From REEB95 sp963762425 (GTDB taxonomy: Bacteria > Pseudomonadota > Alphaproteobacteria > ATCC43930 > CGMCC-115725), in assembly GCA_963762425.1 (NCBI GenBank), contig CAVXKY010000017.1:1-64000 (forward strand): DNA of 64,000 nt, written 5' to 3'. A program made the translations under genes and the position numbers. Below, piece by piece: positions 1-7,918 of the stretch. Positions within the stretch are counted from its first letter, which is position 1. Each line of letters begins with the position of its first letter. Below the pieces are notes generated by a model that was not told the DNA's origin, searched no databases, and saw nothing but the letters and a program-made list of their open reading frames with translations.

Positions 1-747
1 TCGCCGTGGCGCAAAATCGCCTCGGCGGGTTTGGTATAGTGCCCATCGACCCCGTGCAGCACCAATCCGGGCAGCAGCCGCGTCGGGCTGGCGATGTCCT
101 TGCGCGCATGGACGATGACGCGCTTGGCCGGCGTGCCGAATGTCGGCCATAGCGGCAAAACGGTGATGGCGCCGGTGCGCCCCGTAAGCTGCGCCAGCAG
201 CGCGTCGAGCCGGTCGGCGCGGTGGATGAAGGTGATGCCGCCGCGCGGCCGGGTCATCGACAGCGCGAAGCGCACCCAATAGGCGAGATTGGCCACGCCC
301 TCGATCTGCGCTTGCGCCTTGCCCGCATGGGGCGACGGCGTCCCCGCTCCCTCTTCCAGATAAGGCGGGTTGGCCATCACCTGGGTGAAGCTGCCGGGTT
401 CGAGCCGCGGCGGCGGGCGCAGGATGTCGCCGCCCATGGCCCGCACCCGGGTTTCGAAACTGTTCAAGGCGATGTTCTCGACCGCCAGCCGGACCAGCTC
501 GCGTTGCGCCTCGATGCCGGTGATGCGGCATTCGGGCACGCGCGCCGCCAGGCAAAGCGCCGCCGCGCCCACGCCGCAGCCGATGTCGAGAACATTGTCG
601 GTTGGCATCGCCGGCACCGCCGCCGCCAGCAGCACCGGATCGATGGCGACGCGATAGCCCTGGGCCGGCTGGCGCAGACGCAACCGCCCGCCCAACAGCG
701 CGTCCTCGCTCCAATCCGGAGCCGGGCCGCGGAATGGGCGCGCTCAT
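1..747 (-). CDS. tRNA1(Val) adenine-N6 methyltransferase-like protein, 3' end cut by window edge
   Basis: This is a class I SAM-dependent methyltransferase of the TrmN6 (YfiC) type, which methylates adenine 37 of tRNA-Val. I see the SAM-binding segment VLDIGCGVGAAALCLA, the acidic loop ITGIEAQ and the N6-adenine catalytic motif NPPY (MANPPYLEEG). The protein runs off the left edge without a stop codon. The ATG at 745-747 overlaps the stop of the upstream DUF2007 gene (ATGA), so the two are translationally coupled. From that ATG the frame is wrong until about base 722. Removing one G there gives a sensible N-terminus (MSAPIPRPAPDWSEDALLGG), so a one-base insertion error is likely. Family assignment is from motifs only. 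Confidence 0.75.
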   Translation of the reverse strand, partial: MSAPIPRPGSGLERGRAVGRAVASAPAGPGLSRRHRSGAAGGGGAGDANRQCSRHRLRRGRGGALPGGARARMPHHRHRGATRAGPAGGREHRLEQFRNPGAGHGRRHPAPAAAARTRQLHPGDGQPALSGRGSGDAVAPCGQGASADRGRGQSRLLGALRAVDDPAARRHHLHPPRRPARRAAGAAYGAHRRHHRFAAMADIRHAGQARHRPCAQGHRQPDAAAARIGAARGRWALYQTRRGDFAPRR

Positions 748-953
748 GGCTGTTTGTCCGCCGCCGCCAGGAGATCGCGGGCGCGCGCCAATTCCTCGTC
801 CGGCACCATCAGGCGGCGCGGGATGGCGCCGATCGAGCCTTCGATGATGCTGGTGTGGCGGTCGAACACCACGGCCTCGATCCCGGCCGCGCCCAACAAC
901 GCCTGCAGCCAGGACAGCCGTACCGTGTCGTTGGTGCGCAGCAGTTCCTTCAT
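744..953 (-). CDS. DUF2007 (putative signal transducing) protein, 69 aa
   Basis: This is a 69-residue protein matching the DUF2007 fold. It has an N-terminal strand with MKELLRTNDTVRLSWLQALL, then GIEAVVFDRH and a final VPDEELARARDLL. The family is small and resembles the PII-like signal transducer fold, but no function is established. I chose the ATG at 951-953 because family members start with this segment; the frame stays open further upstream. It overlaps the methyltransferase by the ATGA tetranucleotide, and the pair (DUF2007 then TrmN6) is a common alphaproteobacterial arrangement. It faces away from the polyprenyl synthase at 1083. Confidence 0.75.
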   Translation of the reverse strand: MKELLRTNDTVRLSWLQALLGAAGIEAVVFDRHTSIIEGSIGAIPRRLMVPDEELARARDLLAAADKQP

Positions 954-1082
954 CGGCCTCACGGGGAAGTGGTATGCTGGCTTCCGGGTTGGGCTTGACC
1001 CTCGGGCCAAGCGTTCTATGCTCGCCTCGGGGCTCGCGCCCGTCAAGCGAGCCAAATCAACAGGGCCTCAAAGGAGGTCAGG

Positions 1083-2102
1083 GTGGCGTTTTCAGCGAGT
1101 GCCCGGGAAGGCCGGGCGAAGCAGCCGGCATCTCTCGACCGGCTGACCGGCTTGGTCGCGGCCGATCTGGCGCGCGTCAACGAACTCGTGCTGGCGCGCA
1201 TGCAAAGCCCGGTGGCGCTCATTCCGCAGCTCGCCGGCCACATCATCGCCGCCGGCGGCAAGCGGCTGCGCCCCATGCTGACCCTGGCTTCGGCGCGGAT
1301 GTGCGGCTATCGCGGCGAGCGGCATCTGGCGCTGGCGGCGGCGGTCGAGTTCATCCACACCGCGACGCTGCTGCACGACGACGTGGTCGACGCCAGCGGA
1401 TTGCGCCGCGGGCTTGCCACCGCCAACGCGGTCTGGGGCAACAAGCCCTCGGTGCTGGTGGGCGATTTCCTGTTCAGCCGCGCCTTCCAGCTCATGGTCG
1501 AGGACGGCTCTCTCAAGGTCCTGGACATCCTGTCGCGCGCTTCGGCGGTGATCGCCGAGGGCGAGGTGTTGCAGCTCATGACCTCGAACGATCTCGACAC
1601 CACCGAGGCGCAATATCTCGAGGTCATCAACTCCAAGACCGCGGCGCTGTTCGCCGCCGCCTCGCGCATCGGCGCGGTGCTGGGCGAGCGCAAGGAGAAC
1701 GAGGAAAAGGCGCTCGAGGCCTATGGCCGCAATCTCGGCATCGCCTTCCAGCTGGTCGACGACATGCTCGATTATTCCGCGCACCAGGCCGAACTCGGCA
1801 AGACGGTTGGCGACGATTTCCGCGACGGCAAGATCACCCTGCCGGTGGTGCTGGCCTTCCAGGCGGGCGGCGAGGACGAGCAAAAATTCTGGCGCCGCGC
1901 GCTGGAGGAAGAGAACCAGAGCGCGGACGACCTCGACCGCGCCATCGAACTGATGCAGCGCCACGGCACCCTGGCCGCGACGCTGGAACGGGCGCGGCTT
2001 TATGCCGGGACCGCGCGCGGCGCGCTTGGCCTGTTCCACAACTCGCCGGAGCGCCGCGCGCTCGACGAGGCGATCGATTTCTGCCTGGAACGCGGCTACT
2101 GA
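1083..2102 (+). CDS. ispB: All-trans polyprenyl (octaprenyl/decaprenyl) diphosphate synthase
   Basis: The enzyme condenses isopentenyl diphosphate units into the long side chain of ubiquinone. It has 339 residues, the usual length. Both aspartate-rich motifs are intact: the first is LLHDDVVDAS (about residue 98) and the second is QLVDDMLDYS (about residue 225). GGKRLRP, which binds the IPP pyrophosphate, and the KT/GDDFRDGK segment are also present. The start is GTG at 1083, set by a strong AAAGGAGG at 1069-1076. Chain length cannot be told from sequence alone. In this window it draws on the same precursor pool as dxs, ispH and dxr. It is transcribed away from the DUF2007/TrmN6 pair. Confidence 0.93.
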   Translation: MAFSASAREGRAKQPASLDRLTGLVAADLARVNELVLARMQSPVALIPQLAGHIIAAGGKRLRPMLTLASARMCGYRGERHLALAAAVEFIHTATLLHDDVVDASGLRRGLATANAVWGNKPSVLVGDFLFSRAFQLMVEDGSLKVLDILSRASAVIAEGEVLQLMTSNDLDTTEAQYLEVINSKTAALFAAASRIGAVLGERKENEEKALEAYGRNLGIAFQLVDDMLDYSAHQAELGKTVGDDFRDGKITLPVVLAFQAGGEDEQKFWRRALEEENQSADDLDRAIELMQRHGTLAATLERARLYAGTARGALGLFHNSPERRALDEAIDFCLERGY

Positions 2103-2125
2103 AGCCGAGTCTCCCCAAAGGCCGG

Positions 2126-2155
2126 TTGCAGCAAAGGGCGGAAAGAGGCTATATC
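2126..2155 (+). promoter_or_regulatory. Candidate promoter of tRNA-Pro
   Basis: TTGCAG at 2126-2131 and TATATC at 2150-2155 are separated by 18 bases. The -10 ends nine bases before the mature tRNA, which fits a short leader. This is pattern recognition only. Confidence 0.4.
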
Positions 2156-2163
2156 GCGCGCGC

Positions 2164-2240
2164 CGGAGTGTAGCTCAGCCTGGTAGAGCACTAGCTTCGG
2201 GAGCTAGGGGCCGGAGGTTCGAATCCTCTCACTCCGACCA
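2164..2240 (+). tRNA. tRNA-Pro (anticodon CGG)
   Basis: A full cloverleaf can be folded. The seven-pair acceptor stem is CGGAGTG with CACTCCG, and the first pair is C1-G72 as expected for proline tRNA. The anticodon stem CTAGC/GCTAG encloses the loop TTCGGGA (anticodon CGG). The T-arm contains GTTCGAATC, and the 3' CCA is encoded at 2238-2240. Length is 77 nt including CCA. It reads proline CCG codons, which are frequent in this GC-rich sequence. Confidence 0.96.
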
Positions 2241-2281
2241 TTTCATGGTCATAACCCGGCTAATCATCGGGAATCCCGCCG

Positions 2282-2313
2282 AAACGGCCGCTTTTCAACG
2301 AGGCGGCCGTTTT
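2282..2313 (+). terminator. Rho-independent terminator behind tRNA-Pro
   Basis: The stem AAACGGCCGC (2282-2291) pairs with GCGGCCGTTT (2303-2312), followed by a short T run. It lies 41 bases behind the tRNA and should end its transcript. Confidence 0.75.
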
Positions 2314-2449
2314 GCCGTTAGACCAAAACGATTAAAAATGGATCGAACCGTCAAGGTTCCGGTGTCGCTCGCGCGCAAGCCGCGCTAGATTGGCTTTGGC
2401 GGGCCGCTTCCAGGCGCGGACCGCCAAAGAGGTCTCGAAGAGGTCGGCC

Positions 2450-2797
2450 ATGATCATGCGGGGACGGGACAGCGAGCCCGTCGAGTTGCGGCCCGGCACC
2501 GGCGTGCGCGAGGCGGCCAAGCAGGCCGAGATCGAGCAATGGGCCTGGCGCCGGGTGCGCGCGCTGCGGCTCTTCTACACCCACCTCACGATCTATGTGC
2601 TCGTCAACTTCATCCTGTTCATGATCAATTCGACCACGCCCGGCCCGATGTGGTTCTACGCGCCGCTGGTGGGCTGGGGCCTGCTGCTTTGCCTCCACGC
2701 GCTCCACGCCTATGAGATGCTGCCCTGGACCACCCATGACTGGGAACAGCGCAAGGTGCGCGAGCTGATGGAAAAACAACGCCGGGGCCCGATGTGA
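2450..2797 (+). CDS. 2TM domain-containing membrane protein
   Basis: This is a 115-residue protein of the 2TM family (two transmembrane segments). A charged N-terminus leads into an amphipathic stretch (EIEQWAWRRVRALRLFYTHL). Two hydrophobic helices follow, YVLVNFILFMI and WFYAPLVGWGLLLCLHAL, joined by a short loop, and then a charged tail with WTTHDWEQRKVRELMEKQ. This helix-helix-WE..K pattern is typical of the family, whose role is unknown; in other proteins it is attached to LytTR or histidine kinase domains. I chose ATG 2450 because AGAGG lies just upstream; a TTG start at 2390 is possible. It overlaps the S41 peptidase start by four bases. Confidence 0.75.
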   Translation: MIMRGRDSEPVELRPGTGVREAAKQAEIEQWAWRRVRALRLFYTHLTIYVLVNFILFMINSTTPGPMWFYAPLVGWGLLLCLHALHAYEMLPWTTHDWEQRKVRELMEKQRRGPM

Positions 2798-4188
2798 TTT
2801 TGCCGCCCCTATCGTTGCGCCGCATCGCAGCCCATGCCCTGACCTTAGGATTGATGCTCGCTCTGATCGGCTGCGCCGGGACGCCGAACGCGCCCGTCCT
2901 TGGCGCGTCATCCGGCCCCGGCACGAACGGCGGCAACGCCGCCAGCGCCGGCGACAGCGATCGCCAAGCCGATCTCGCGCTTTACAACCGCGTGCTCAAC
3001 CGGGTGCGCGCCAGCTATGTCGAACCGGTCGGCGAGAATCAGCTGCTCGCCAATTCGCTCAAGGGCATGCTCACCGGCCTCGATCCTCATTCCGATTACC
3101 TGAACGAAAGCGAGTACCAGGATTTGCTCGACGAGAGCGAGGGCGAATTCGCCGGCATCGGCGCCGAAATCACGCGCGACGAAAGCTATCCCAAGGTGAT
3201 CTCGCCGATCGACAACACCCCGGCGGCGCGCGCCGGCCTCAAGCCCGGCGACGTCATCCTCAAAATCGACGGCAAGCTCACCGACGGCATGAGCTTGAAG
3301 GAAGTGGTCGACCGGTTGCGCGGCGAGCCCGGCACCGATGTCAAGATCACCATCGCCCGCACCGGCGCGAAGACCTTCGATGTGACCATCACCCGCGCCA
3401 TCATCCACGTCGCCTCGGTGACCTCGCATCTCCAGCCGGGCAACATCGCCTATTTGCGGATATCCACTTTCGCCGAGAACACGCAGCAGGAACTGGTCCG
3501 CGCGCTGGAATCCATGTCGCGCCAGTCCGGCGGCCATCTCAACGGCGTGGTGCTCGATCTGCGCAACGATCCGGGCGGGTTGCTGGAATCGGCGGTGCGG
3601 GTTGCCGGCGATTTCCTCGACGGCGGCGTGGTGGTTTCCACTCGCGGCCGCGACCCCGAGGACAACCATATCTACAACGCCATGCCCGAAGGCGATCACG
3701 TCAAGGGCCTGCCCATGGTCGTGCTCATCAACGGCGCTTCGGCCTCGGCTTCGGAGATCGTCGCCGGCGCGCTCAAGGACCGCCATCGCGCCGAGATTCT
3801 CGGCACGCGCAGTTTCGGCAAAGGCTCGGTGCAAACCATCATCCCGCTCGACGGAAGGGGCGCGCTGCGCCTGACCACGGCGCTCTATTACACGCCGTCG
3901 GGCCATTCGATTCAGGGCGAAGGCATCGTTCCCGACGCGGTCATCCTGCCGCCGCACGGCCAGCGCGGCGCGGATACCGACATCGTGCATGAATCCGATC
4001 TCTCCGGCGCGCTCAACAATCCGGGCAAGGTCGCGGCCGTGGATAATTCGCCCGAGGCCAATATCGATCCCATGCTCATCGGCACGCCCAAGGACTATCA
4101 GTTGAGCGTGGCGATCGAACATCTCAAGACGGCGTCCGCGCACCACGCCGCCAACGCGGTACAGTCTCCCGGCCCCGGCAGCCATTAG
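2794..4188 (+). CDS. S41 family C-terminal processing peptidase, lipoprotein
   Basis: This serine protease of the CtpA/Prc family probably trims envelope proteins in the periplasm. The N-terminus is a lipoprotein signal with lipobox LIGC (Cys about residue 27), unusual for the family and suggesting membrane anchoring. After a helical region come a PDZ domain (about residues 120-205, with GIGAE and PGDVILKIDG) and the peptidase core. The catalytic serine is in INGASASASEIVAGAL and the lysine in RSFGKGSVQTI, both present. Length is 464 residues, normal. The start is GTG at 2794, overlapping the 2TM gene stop, so the two are probably co-translated. The C-terminus past residue 400 is low complexity. 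Confidence 0.9.
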   Translation: MILPPLSLRRIAAHALTLGLMLALIGCAGTPNAPVLGASSGPGTNGGNAASAGDSDRQADLALYNRVLNRVRASYVEPVGENQLLANSLKGMLTGLDPHSDYLNESEYQDLLDESEGEFAGIGAEITRDESYPKVISPIDNTPAARAGLKPGDVILKIDGKLTDGMSLKEVVDRLRGEPGTDVKITIARTGAKTFDVTITRAIIHVASVTSHLQPGNIAYLRISTFAENTQQELVRALESMSRQSGGHLNGVVLDLRNDPGGLLESAVRVAGDFLDGGVVVSTRGRDPEDNHIYNAMPEGDHVKGLPMVVLINGASASASEIVAGALKDRHRAEILGTRSFGKGSVQTIIPLDGRGALRLTTALYYTPSGHSIQGEGIVPDAVILPPHGQRGADTDIVHESDLSGALNNPGKVAAVDNSPEANIDPMLIGTPKDYQLSVAIEHLKTASAHHAANAVQSPGPGSH

Positions 4189-4239
4189 ACCCCGAAGGCG
4201 CGCGGCCCGGGCACGGGAAAGTGAACGTCTTGGGCGGCC

Positions 4240-4267
4240 TTGGCCGGGAGCCTTCAATCCCTATAAT
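4240..4267 (+). promoter_or_regulatory. Candidate sigma70 promoter of the DUF2846 gene
   Basis: TTGGCC (4240-4245) and a perfect TATAAT (4262-4267) are spaced by 16 bases, 42 bases ahead of the start codon. This is pattern recognition only. Confidence 0.5.
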
Positions 4268-4309
4268 CTGACGGCGGGCGGGAGATGATCCCTCCACGGA
4301 GGAATTTTC

Positions 4310-4816
4310 ATGCGGCTTATGGCGCGGCGATCGGTTCTGTTCTTGGCCCTGGCGCTGGCGGCGGGGTCGCTGTCGTCCTGCGCCGCCGGGCCCGGGCCCT
4401 ATCCCGATCTGCAGTCTTTCGCCGCCGTCGAGGCGAATTTGCCGCCACCCGCCCCCGGCCTGGCGCGGATCTATTTCTATCGCGCGCTGTCCTATTACGA
4501 CATTCCGGAAGGCACCAGCGTCTATCTCAACAAGCAGACGGTCGGTTTTTCGCGCATCGGCACCGTGTTCTACCGCGATGTAAATCCGGGCAGCTATTTC
4601 ATCAGCGTGCTGAGCCCCGGGGCCTATCCCAACCAGTTCAAGACCATCCAGGTCAAGCCGGGCCAGAGCTGGTATGTGCGTATCGAATCCCTCGCGAGCT
4701 GGTCCGGCGCGGAATTGCCGCCGGACGCGCGCGGCGCCACCTTCACCGTCAACCTCATAGACCCGGCGGTGGCCAAGCAGGAAATCCGCGATCTCTCTTA
4801 TCTGCCGCCGAGTTGA
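4310..4816 (+). CDS. DUF2846 domain lipoprotein
   Basis: This is a 168-residue exported lipoprotein. The signal peptide ends in the lipobox LSSC (Cys about residue 24). The mature part is a single beta-rich DUF2846-type domain, recognisable by ARIYFYR near the start, IGTVFYRDVNPGSYFISV in the middle and KPGQSWYVRIES later. The fold resembles carbohydrate-binding or PEGA-like surface modules. No function is known. The ATG is set by GGAGG eleven bases upstream. It stands alone between its own promoter and the unknown gene at 4860. Confidence 0.75.
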   Translation: MRLMARRSVLFLALALAAGSLSSCAAGPGPYPDLQSFAAVEANLPPPAPGLARIYFYRALSYYDIPEGTSVYLNKQTVGFSRIGTVFYRDVNPGSYFISVLSPGAYPNQFKTIQVKPGQSWYVRIESLASWSGAELPPDARGATFTVNLIDPAVAKQEIRDLSYLPPS

Positions 4817-4859
4817 AGCGGCGCTTGCCCGGCGGCGGCATCGGGATTAAGTCAAGGAC

Positions 4860-5471
4860 ATGGACGCTCCCGACGCCTCCCGCGACAATGCGCGGCTTCA
4901 CGTCAGCACGCTGCTGATCGCGGCATCGCGCGCGCTCAACAACGCGCTGGATCAACTCGGATTTCCCGAAAACGACGACCGCGTGATCGAGCATGAGGGC
5001 AAGCTCGCCTTCATCGTTTGCAGCCACGACGCCGATTGCGACGATTTGTTTGCCCTGATTACCGAGCTGTCCGCGCGCGGCGAAAGCTGGGAGCTGCAAT
5101 TCCGCATCGACACCGGCGAGAACCGCGCCATCTTCCAGCGCCTCTCGCGTCACGACCGCGTCGAGGCGGTCGATTCGGTATTGCCGCCCGAGGATGACCC
5201 GGAGACGCGCGACCTGCCGAGCCACGATCTCGACCTTGAGACCGGACGCGCCGCTCTTCGCCGCATCCTGAAAAAGACCGATCCCGCCGAGGTTTTCGTC
5301 ACCATCGGCTCGAACCCGGCCGGCCGCGCCAGCGCCACCATCCTGCGCCGCAATCCGCGCCGTGCGTTCGCATTGGCCGAGGGCGCCGACGAATCGAGCC
5401 TCCGCGCCGCGATCCGCGAGCTTTTGCCCACCGTCATGTTCGCGGTGACGATGAAGCCCGGCGGCGGATGA
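4860..5471 (+). CDS. Unknown cytoplasmic protein, 203 aa
   Basis: I do not recognise this protein. It has no signal peptide or membrane segment, is acidic, and reads as a complete globular protein with codon use like its neighbours. An N-terminal helical part (RLHVSTLLIAASRALNNAL) is followed by an alternating strand/helix region with HEGKLAFIVCSHDADCDDLF. The C-terminus has FVTIGSNPAGRASATILRR. Two cysteines lie close together (ICSHDADC), which might bind metal or form a redox pair, but this is speculation. It is coupled by ATGA to the following acyltransferase, so it may act in the same modification pathway. Confidence 0.6.
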   Translation: MDAPDASRDNARLHVSTLLIAASRALNNALDQLGFPENDDRVIEHEGKLAFIVCSHDADCDDLFALITELSARGESWELQFRIDTGENRAIFQRLSRHDRVEAVDSVLPPEDDPETRDLPSHDLDLETGRAALRRILKKTDPAEVFVTIGSNPAGRASATILRRNPRRAFALAEGADESSLRAAIRELLPTVMFAVTMKPGGG

Positions 5472-6520
5472 ACCAGACGGCGGCGGCATCGCGCGACAAC
5501 AACTTCGACGCGCTGCGTCTCATGGCCGCGGTTTCCGTCATCTTCTCCCATTCCTTTCTCATCGCCGACGGCACCGAGAAACACGAGCCGCTGATCTGGC
5601 TCACCGGCAATCAGGCGATACTGGGTCTGGCCGGGGTATTCGTGTTCTTCGCCATCAGCGGTTTCCTGGTGACGCAAAGCTGGGAGCAAACCTCCTCGCC
5701 GCCGCGCTTTCTCTTGAAGCGCTGTCTGCGGATATTCCCCGGACTGTTCGTGGCGCTGGTTCTATCCGCCTTCATGCTGGCGCCGCTGGTTTCGACCTTG
5801 CCGCTGATGGAATATTTCCGCCGGCCCGAGCCTTATCTCTATGTCGCCCACAACATGGAATTGTCGGTCGAAACCCACGAGCTGCCCGGCACGATGTTCG
5901 TCGACAATCCGGTTGGGCTCGAGATCAACGGCTCGCTGTGGACGCTGCGCTACGAATTCATGATGTATCTGATGGTGCTGGCTCTGGGCTGGTTCCGGCT
6001 GCTCAATATCTGGACCTGTCTCGGCTTGTTGGCGCTGGGCATGGCCTGCGTCTATTTCCCGCAGCTCGACAGTCTGGGCGGCTGGGGCTGGATGCTGTCC
6101 TTCTTCGCCAGCGGCATGGTGCTCTACAAGCTGCGGGATACGCGCATCTTCGATGATCGCGTGGCGCTTTTGGCGCTGCTGGGCCTGGCGGCGAGCATTC
6201 CCTTGCGGCAATTCATCCTGCTGTTCGCGCCGTTCGGCTGTTATCTCGCGCTCTATCTGGCGCTGCATCCGCGATTGCCCCGATTCAAGGCGGCGCGTTA
6301 CGGCGATTTGTCCTACGGGCTTTACATCTACGGCTGGCCTTCGGAGCAATTGGCGATCTGGCTGCAAGGCGGCCACGCCCCGTGGTGGCGCGTGTTCCTG
6401 CCCGGCCTCGCCTTGGCCGCTGGTCTGGCTTTCCTGTCCTGGCGCCTGGTCGAAGGGCCGGCGCTGCGGCTGAAGCCGCGTTCGCGCGCGCCCGTGCCGT
6501 CGCCCGCGGCCGGAGACTGA
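5468..6520 (+). CDS. Acyltransferase 3 family integral membrane protein (OafA/YrhL-like)
   Basis: These proteins transfer O-acetyl or other acyl groups to sugars of lipopolysaccharide, capsule or oligosaccharides at the inner membrane. Diagnostic features are NNFDALRLMAAVSVIFSHS in the first helix (the Asp/Arg and the His of the family), GVFVFFAISGFLVTQSW in the second, and RCLRIFPGLFVALV. About ten hydrophobic segments are predicted across 350 residues. No SGNH hydrolase tail is present. The target substrate cannot be told from sequence. The start overlaps the unknown gene by ATGA, and an MBL hydrolase follows after two bases. Confidence 0.85.
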   Translation: MNQTAAASRDNNFDALRLMAAVSVIFSHSFLIADGTEKHEPLIWLTGNQAILGLAGVFVFFAISGFLVTQSWEQTSSPPRFLLKRCLRIFPGLFVALVLSAFMLAPLVSTLPLMEYFRRPEPYLYVAHNMELSVETHELPGTMFVDNPVGLEINGSLWTLRYEFMMYLMVLALGWFRLLNIWTCLGLLALGMACVYFPQLDSLGGWGWMLSFFASGMVLYKLRDTRIFDDRVALLALLGLAASIPLRQFILLFAPFGCYLALYLALHPRLPRFKAARYGDLSYGLYIYGWPSEQLAIWLQGGHAPWWRVFLPGLALAAGLAFLSWRLVEGPALRLKPRSRAPVPSPAAGD

Positions 6521-6522
6521 CG

Positions 6523-7443
6523 ATGGCGGCCGAGATTCCGTTCCGGCGCGACTTCGCCTTCCAATACGGCGTCGCCGAGACGATTTCGCCGCTCATCCGC
6601 CGCGTCGTGGCAGCGCAATCCCAGCCCCTTCACCTTCAAGGGCACCGGCACCTATATCGTCGGACGGGGCCAAGTGGCGATCATCGATCCCGGCCCCGAT
6701 ATGCCCCCGCACATCGCGGCGCTGCTGCAGGCGGTCGGGAACGAGACCGTCACCCATATCCTGGTCACCCATACCCATCTCGACCATTCGCCGGCGGCGG
6801 CGGCGGTGAAGCGCGCCACCGGCTCCAGGACTTATGGCTTCGGCCCGCATGGTTCAGGACGCGCCGAGGACCGCGCCAGCATCGAGCTGGGCGTGGTCGA
6901 GGAAGGCGGCGACCACGATTTCACGCCCGACGAACCCCTGCGCGAGGGCGACGGCGTCACCGGGCCGGGCTGGCGGTTGACCGCGGTGGAAACCCCGGCC
7001 ATACCTCGAACCATCTTTGCTTCTATCTTCCGGAGGAGAAGACGCTCTTCACCGGCGATCACGTCATGGGCTGGTCGACCAGCGTCATCGCGCCCCCCGA
7101 CGGCGACATGGCGGCCTATATGCGCTCGCTGCGCAAGCTTTTGAAACGCGACGACACGCTCTATTGGCCGACCCACGGGCCTTCGATCCCCGAGCCGAAG
7201 AAACACGTGGCGGCTTTCATCGCTCACCGGCAAGAGCGCACGACGGCGATCCTGACCGCGCTCCAAGCGGGGATGTCGACCATTCCCGAGATCGTGACGC
7301 GGGTCTATGCCGGGCTCGATCCGCGCCTGGTTCCCGCCGCCGGACGCTCGGTGCTGGCGCATCTGATCGAGCTGGCCGAGCGCGGCCTGGTGCTGGCCGA
7401 TGGGCCGCCCGCGCTGAATTCGCGTTATCGCCTCAAGCCCTGA
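6523..7443 (+). CDS. MBL-fold metallo-hydrolase (LACTB2-like), two indels
   Basis: This is a zinc-dependent metallo-beta-lactamase-fold hydrolase of about 306 residues. The metal ligands are visible as HTHLDHSP, then PGHTSNH, FTGDHVMGW and the final His in YWPTHGPSIP. A winged-helix-like C-terminal part (AHLIELAERGLVLAD) is typical of the LACTB2/RNase-like subgroup. The reading frame is broken twice: one extra A near 6612 and one missing C in the run at about 6991-6995. Together they restore the frame, so they look like read errors rather than decay. The substrate is unknown; related proteins cleave RNA or thioesters. The ATG follows the acyltransferase by two bases. Confidence 0.82.
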   Translation: MAAEIPFRRDFAFQYGVAETISPLIRRVVAAQSQPLHLQGHRHLYRRTGPSGDHRSRPRYAPAHRGAAAGGRERDRHPYPGHPYPSRPFAGGGGGEARHRLQDLWLRPAWFRTRRGPRQHRAGRGRGRRRPRFHARRTPARGRRRHRAGLAVDRGGNPGHTSNHLCFYLPEEKTLFTGDHVMGWSTSVIAPPDGDMAAYMRSLRKLLKRDDTLYWPTHGPSIPEPKKHVAAFIAHRQERTTAILTALQAGMSTIPEIVTRVYAGLDPRLVPAAGRSVLAHLIELAERGLVLADGPPALNSRYRLKP

Positions 7444-7459
7444 TTTCAGGCCTGGCAGG

Positions 7460-7726
7460 TTAGGTCGTGCAGGTTTGGGGATTGTCGATCGGCACGCCGT
7501 GATGATACATGCAGCAACGCATGTGATAGGGGCGCGTCGGCGGCGAAATCGCCGGAGAGGCGGTTTCCTGTTCGCAGGCGGCGAGCTGCCACTGGTAATT
7601 CTGGCCAGAATTCCAAAAATTGCCGTAGGTGTTGCCGTAGCTGTCGGTCGCGCCATAGACCGAGGAACAGCCGCCCAACGCCAAGGTGCAAAGCAAAACG
7701 ACAAGAGTGCTGACCGTCTTGGCCAT
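7460..7726 (-). CDS. Small cysteine-containing lipoprotein, 88 aa
   Basis: This is a short exported protein with a clear lipobox (LGGC, Cys about residue 20), so it is predicted to be lipid-anchored in the envelope. The mature part is rich in Tyr, Asn and Gly (DSYGNTYGNFWNSGQNYQW). It carries five further cysteines, including adjacent CC in MRCCMYHH and CT near the end, and could form disulfides. I recognise no domain. It is convergent with the MBL gene and its promoter side faces the repeat at 7769. Confidence 0.65.
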   Translation of the reverse strand: MAKTVSTLVVLLCTLALGGCSSVYGATDSYGNTYGNFWNSGQNYQWQLAACEQETASPAISPPTRPYHMRCCMYHHGVPIDNPQTCTT

Positions 7727-7768
7727 GCCGCCATACTAGCCCTCGGCCTCGGCCTGGGATAGGGCCCG

Positions 7769-7817
7769 GCGTAGCAAAGGCCGAGCGCGAACCAAGCGCG
7801 AAGCCGTCTTGCGAAGC
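7769..7817. repeat. Intergenic repeat, subtype A copy 1
   Basis: This 49-base element begins GCGTAGCAAAGGCC and ends GCCGTCTTGCGAAGC. It is identical to the copy at 12078 except for one base. Its two halves are partly complementary, so it can fold as an imperfect hairpin. It lies between divergent genes. Confidence 0.75.
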
Positions 7818-7918
7818 GGAAAGGCGGACTTAGCGCCCCCGTGACAAATCCCCCGGCCCTGGCATAAGATCACCGGGCTTAAAACAAGCCGGCAATGTCC
7901 GGCACAGGGGAGGAAACG

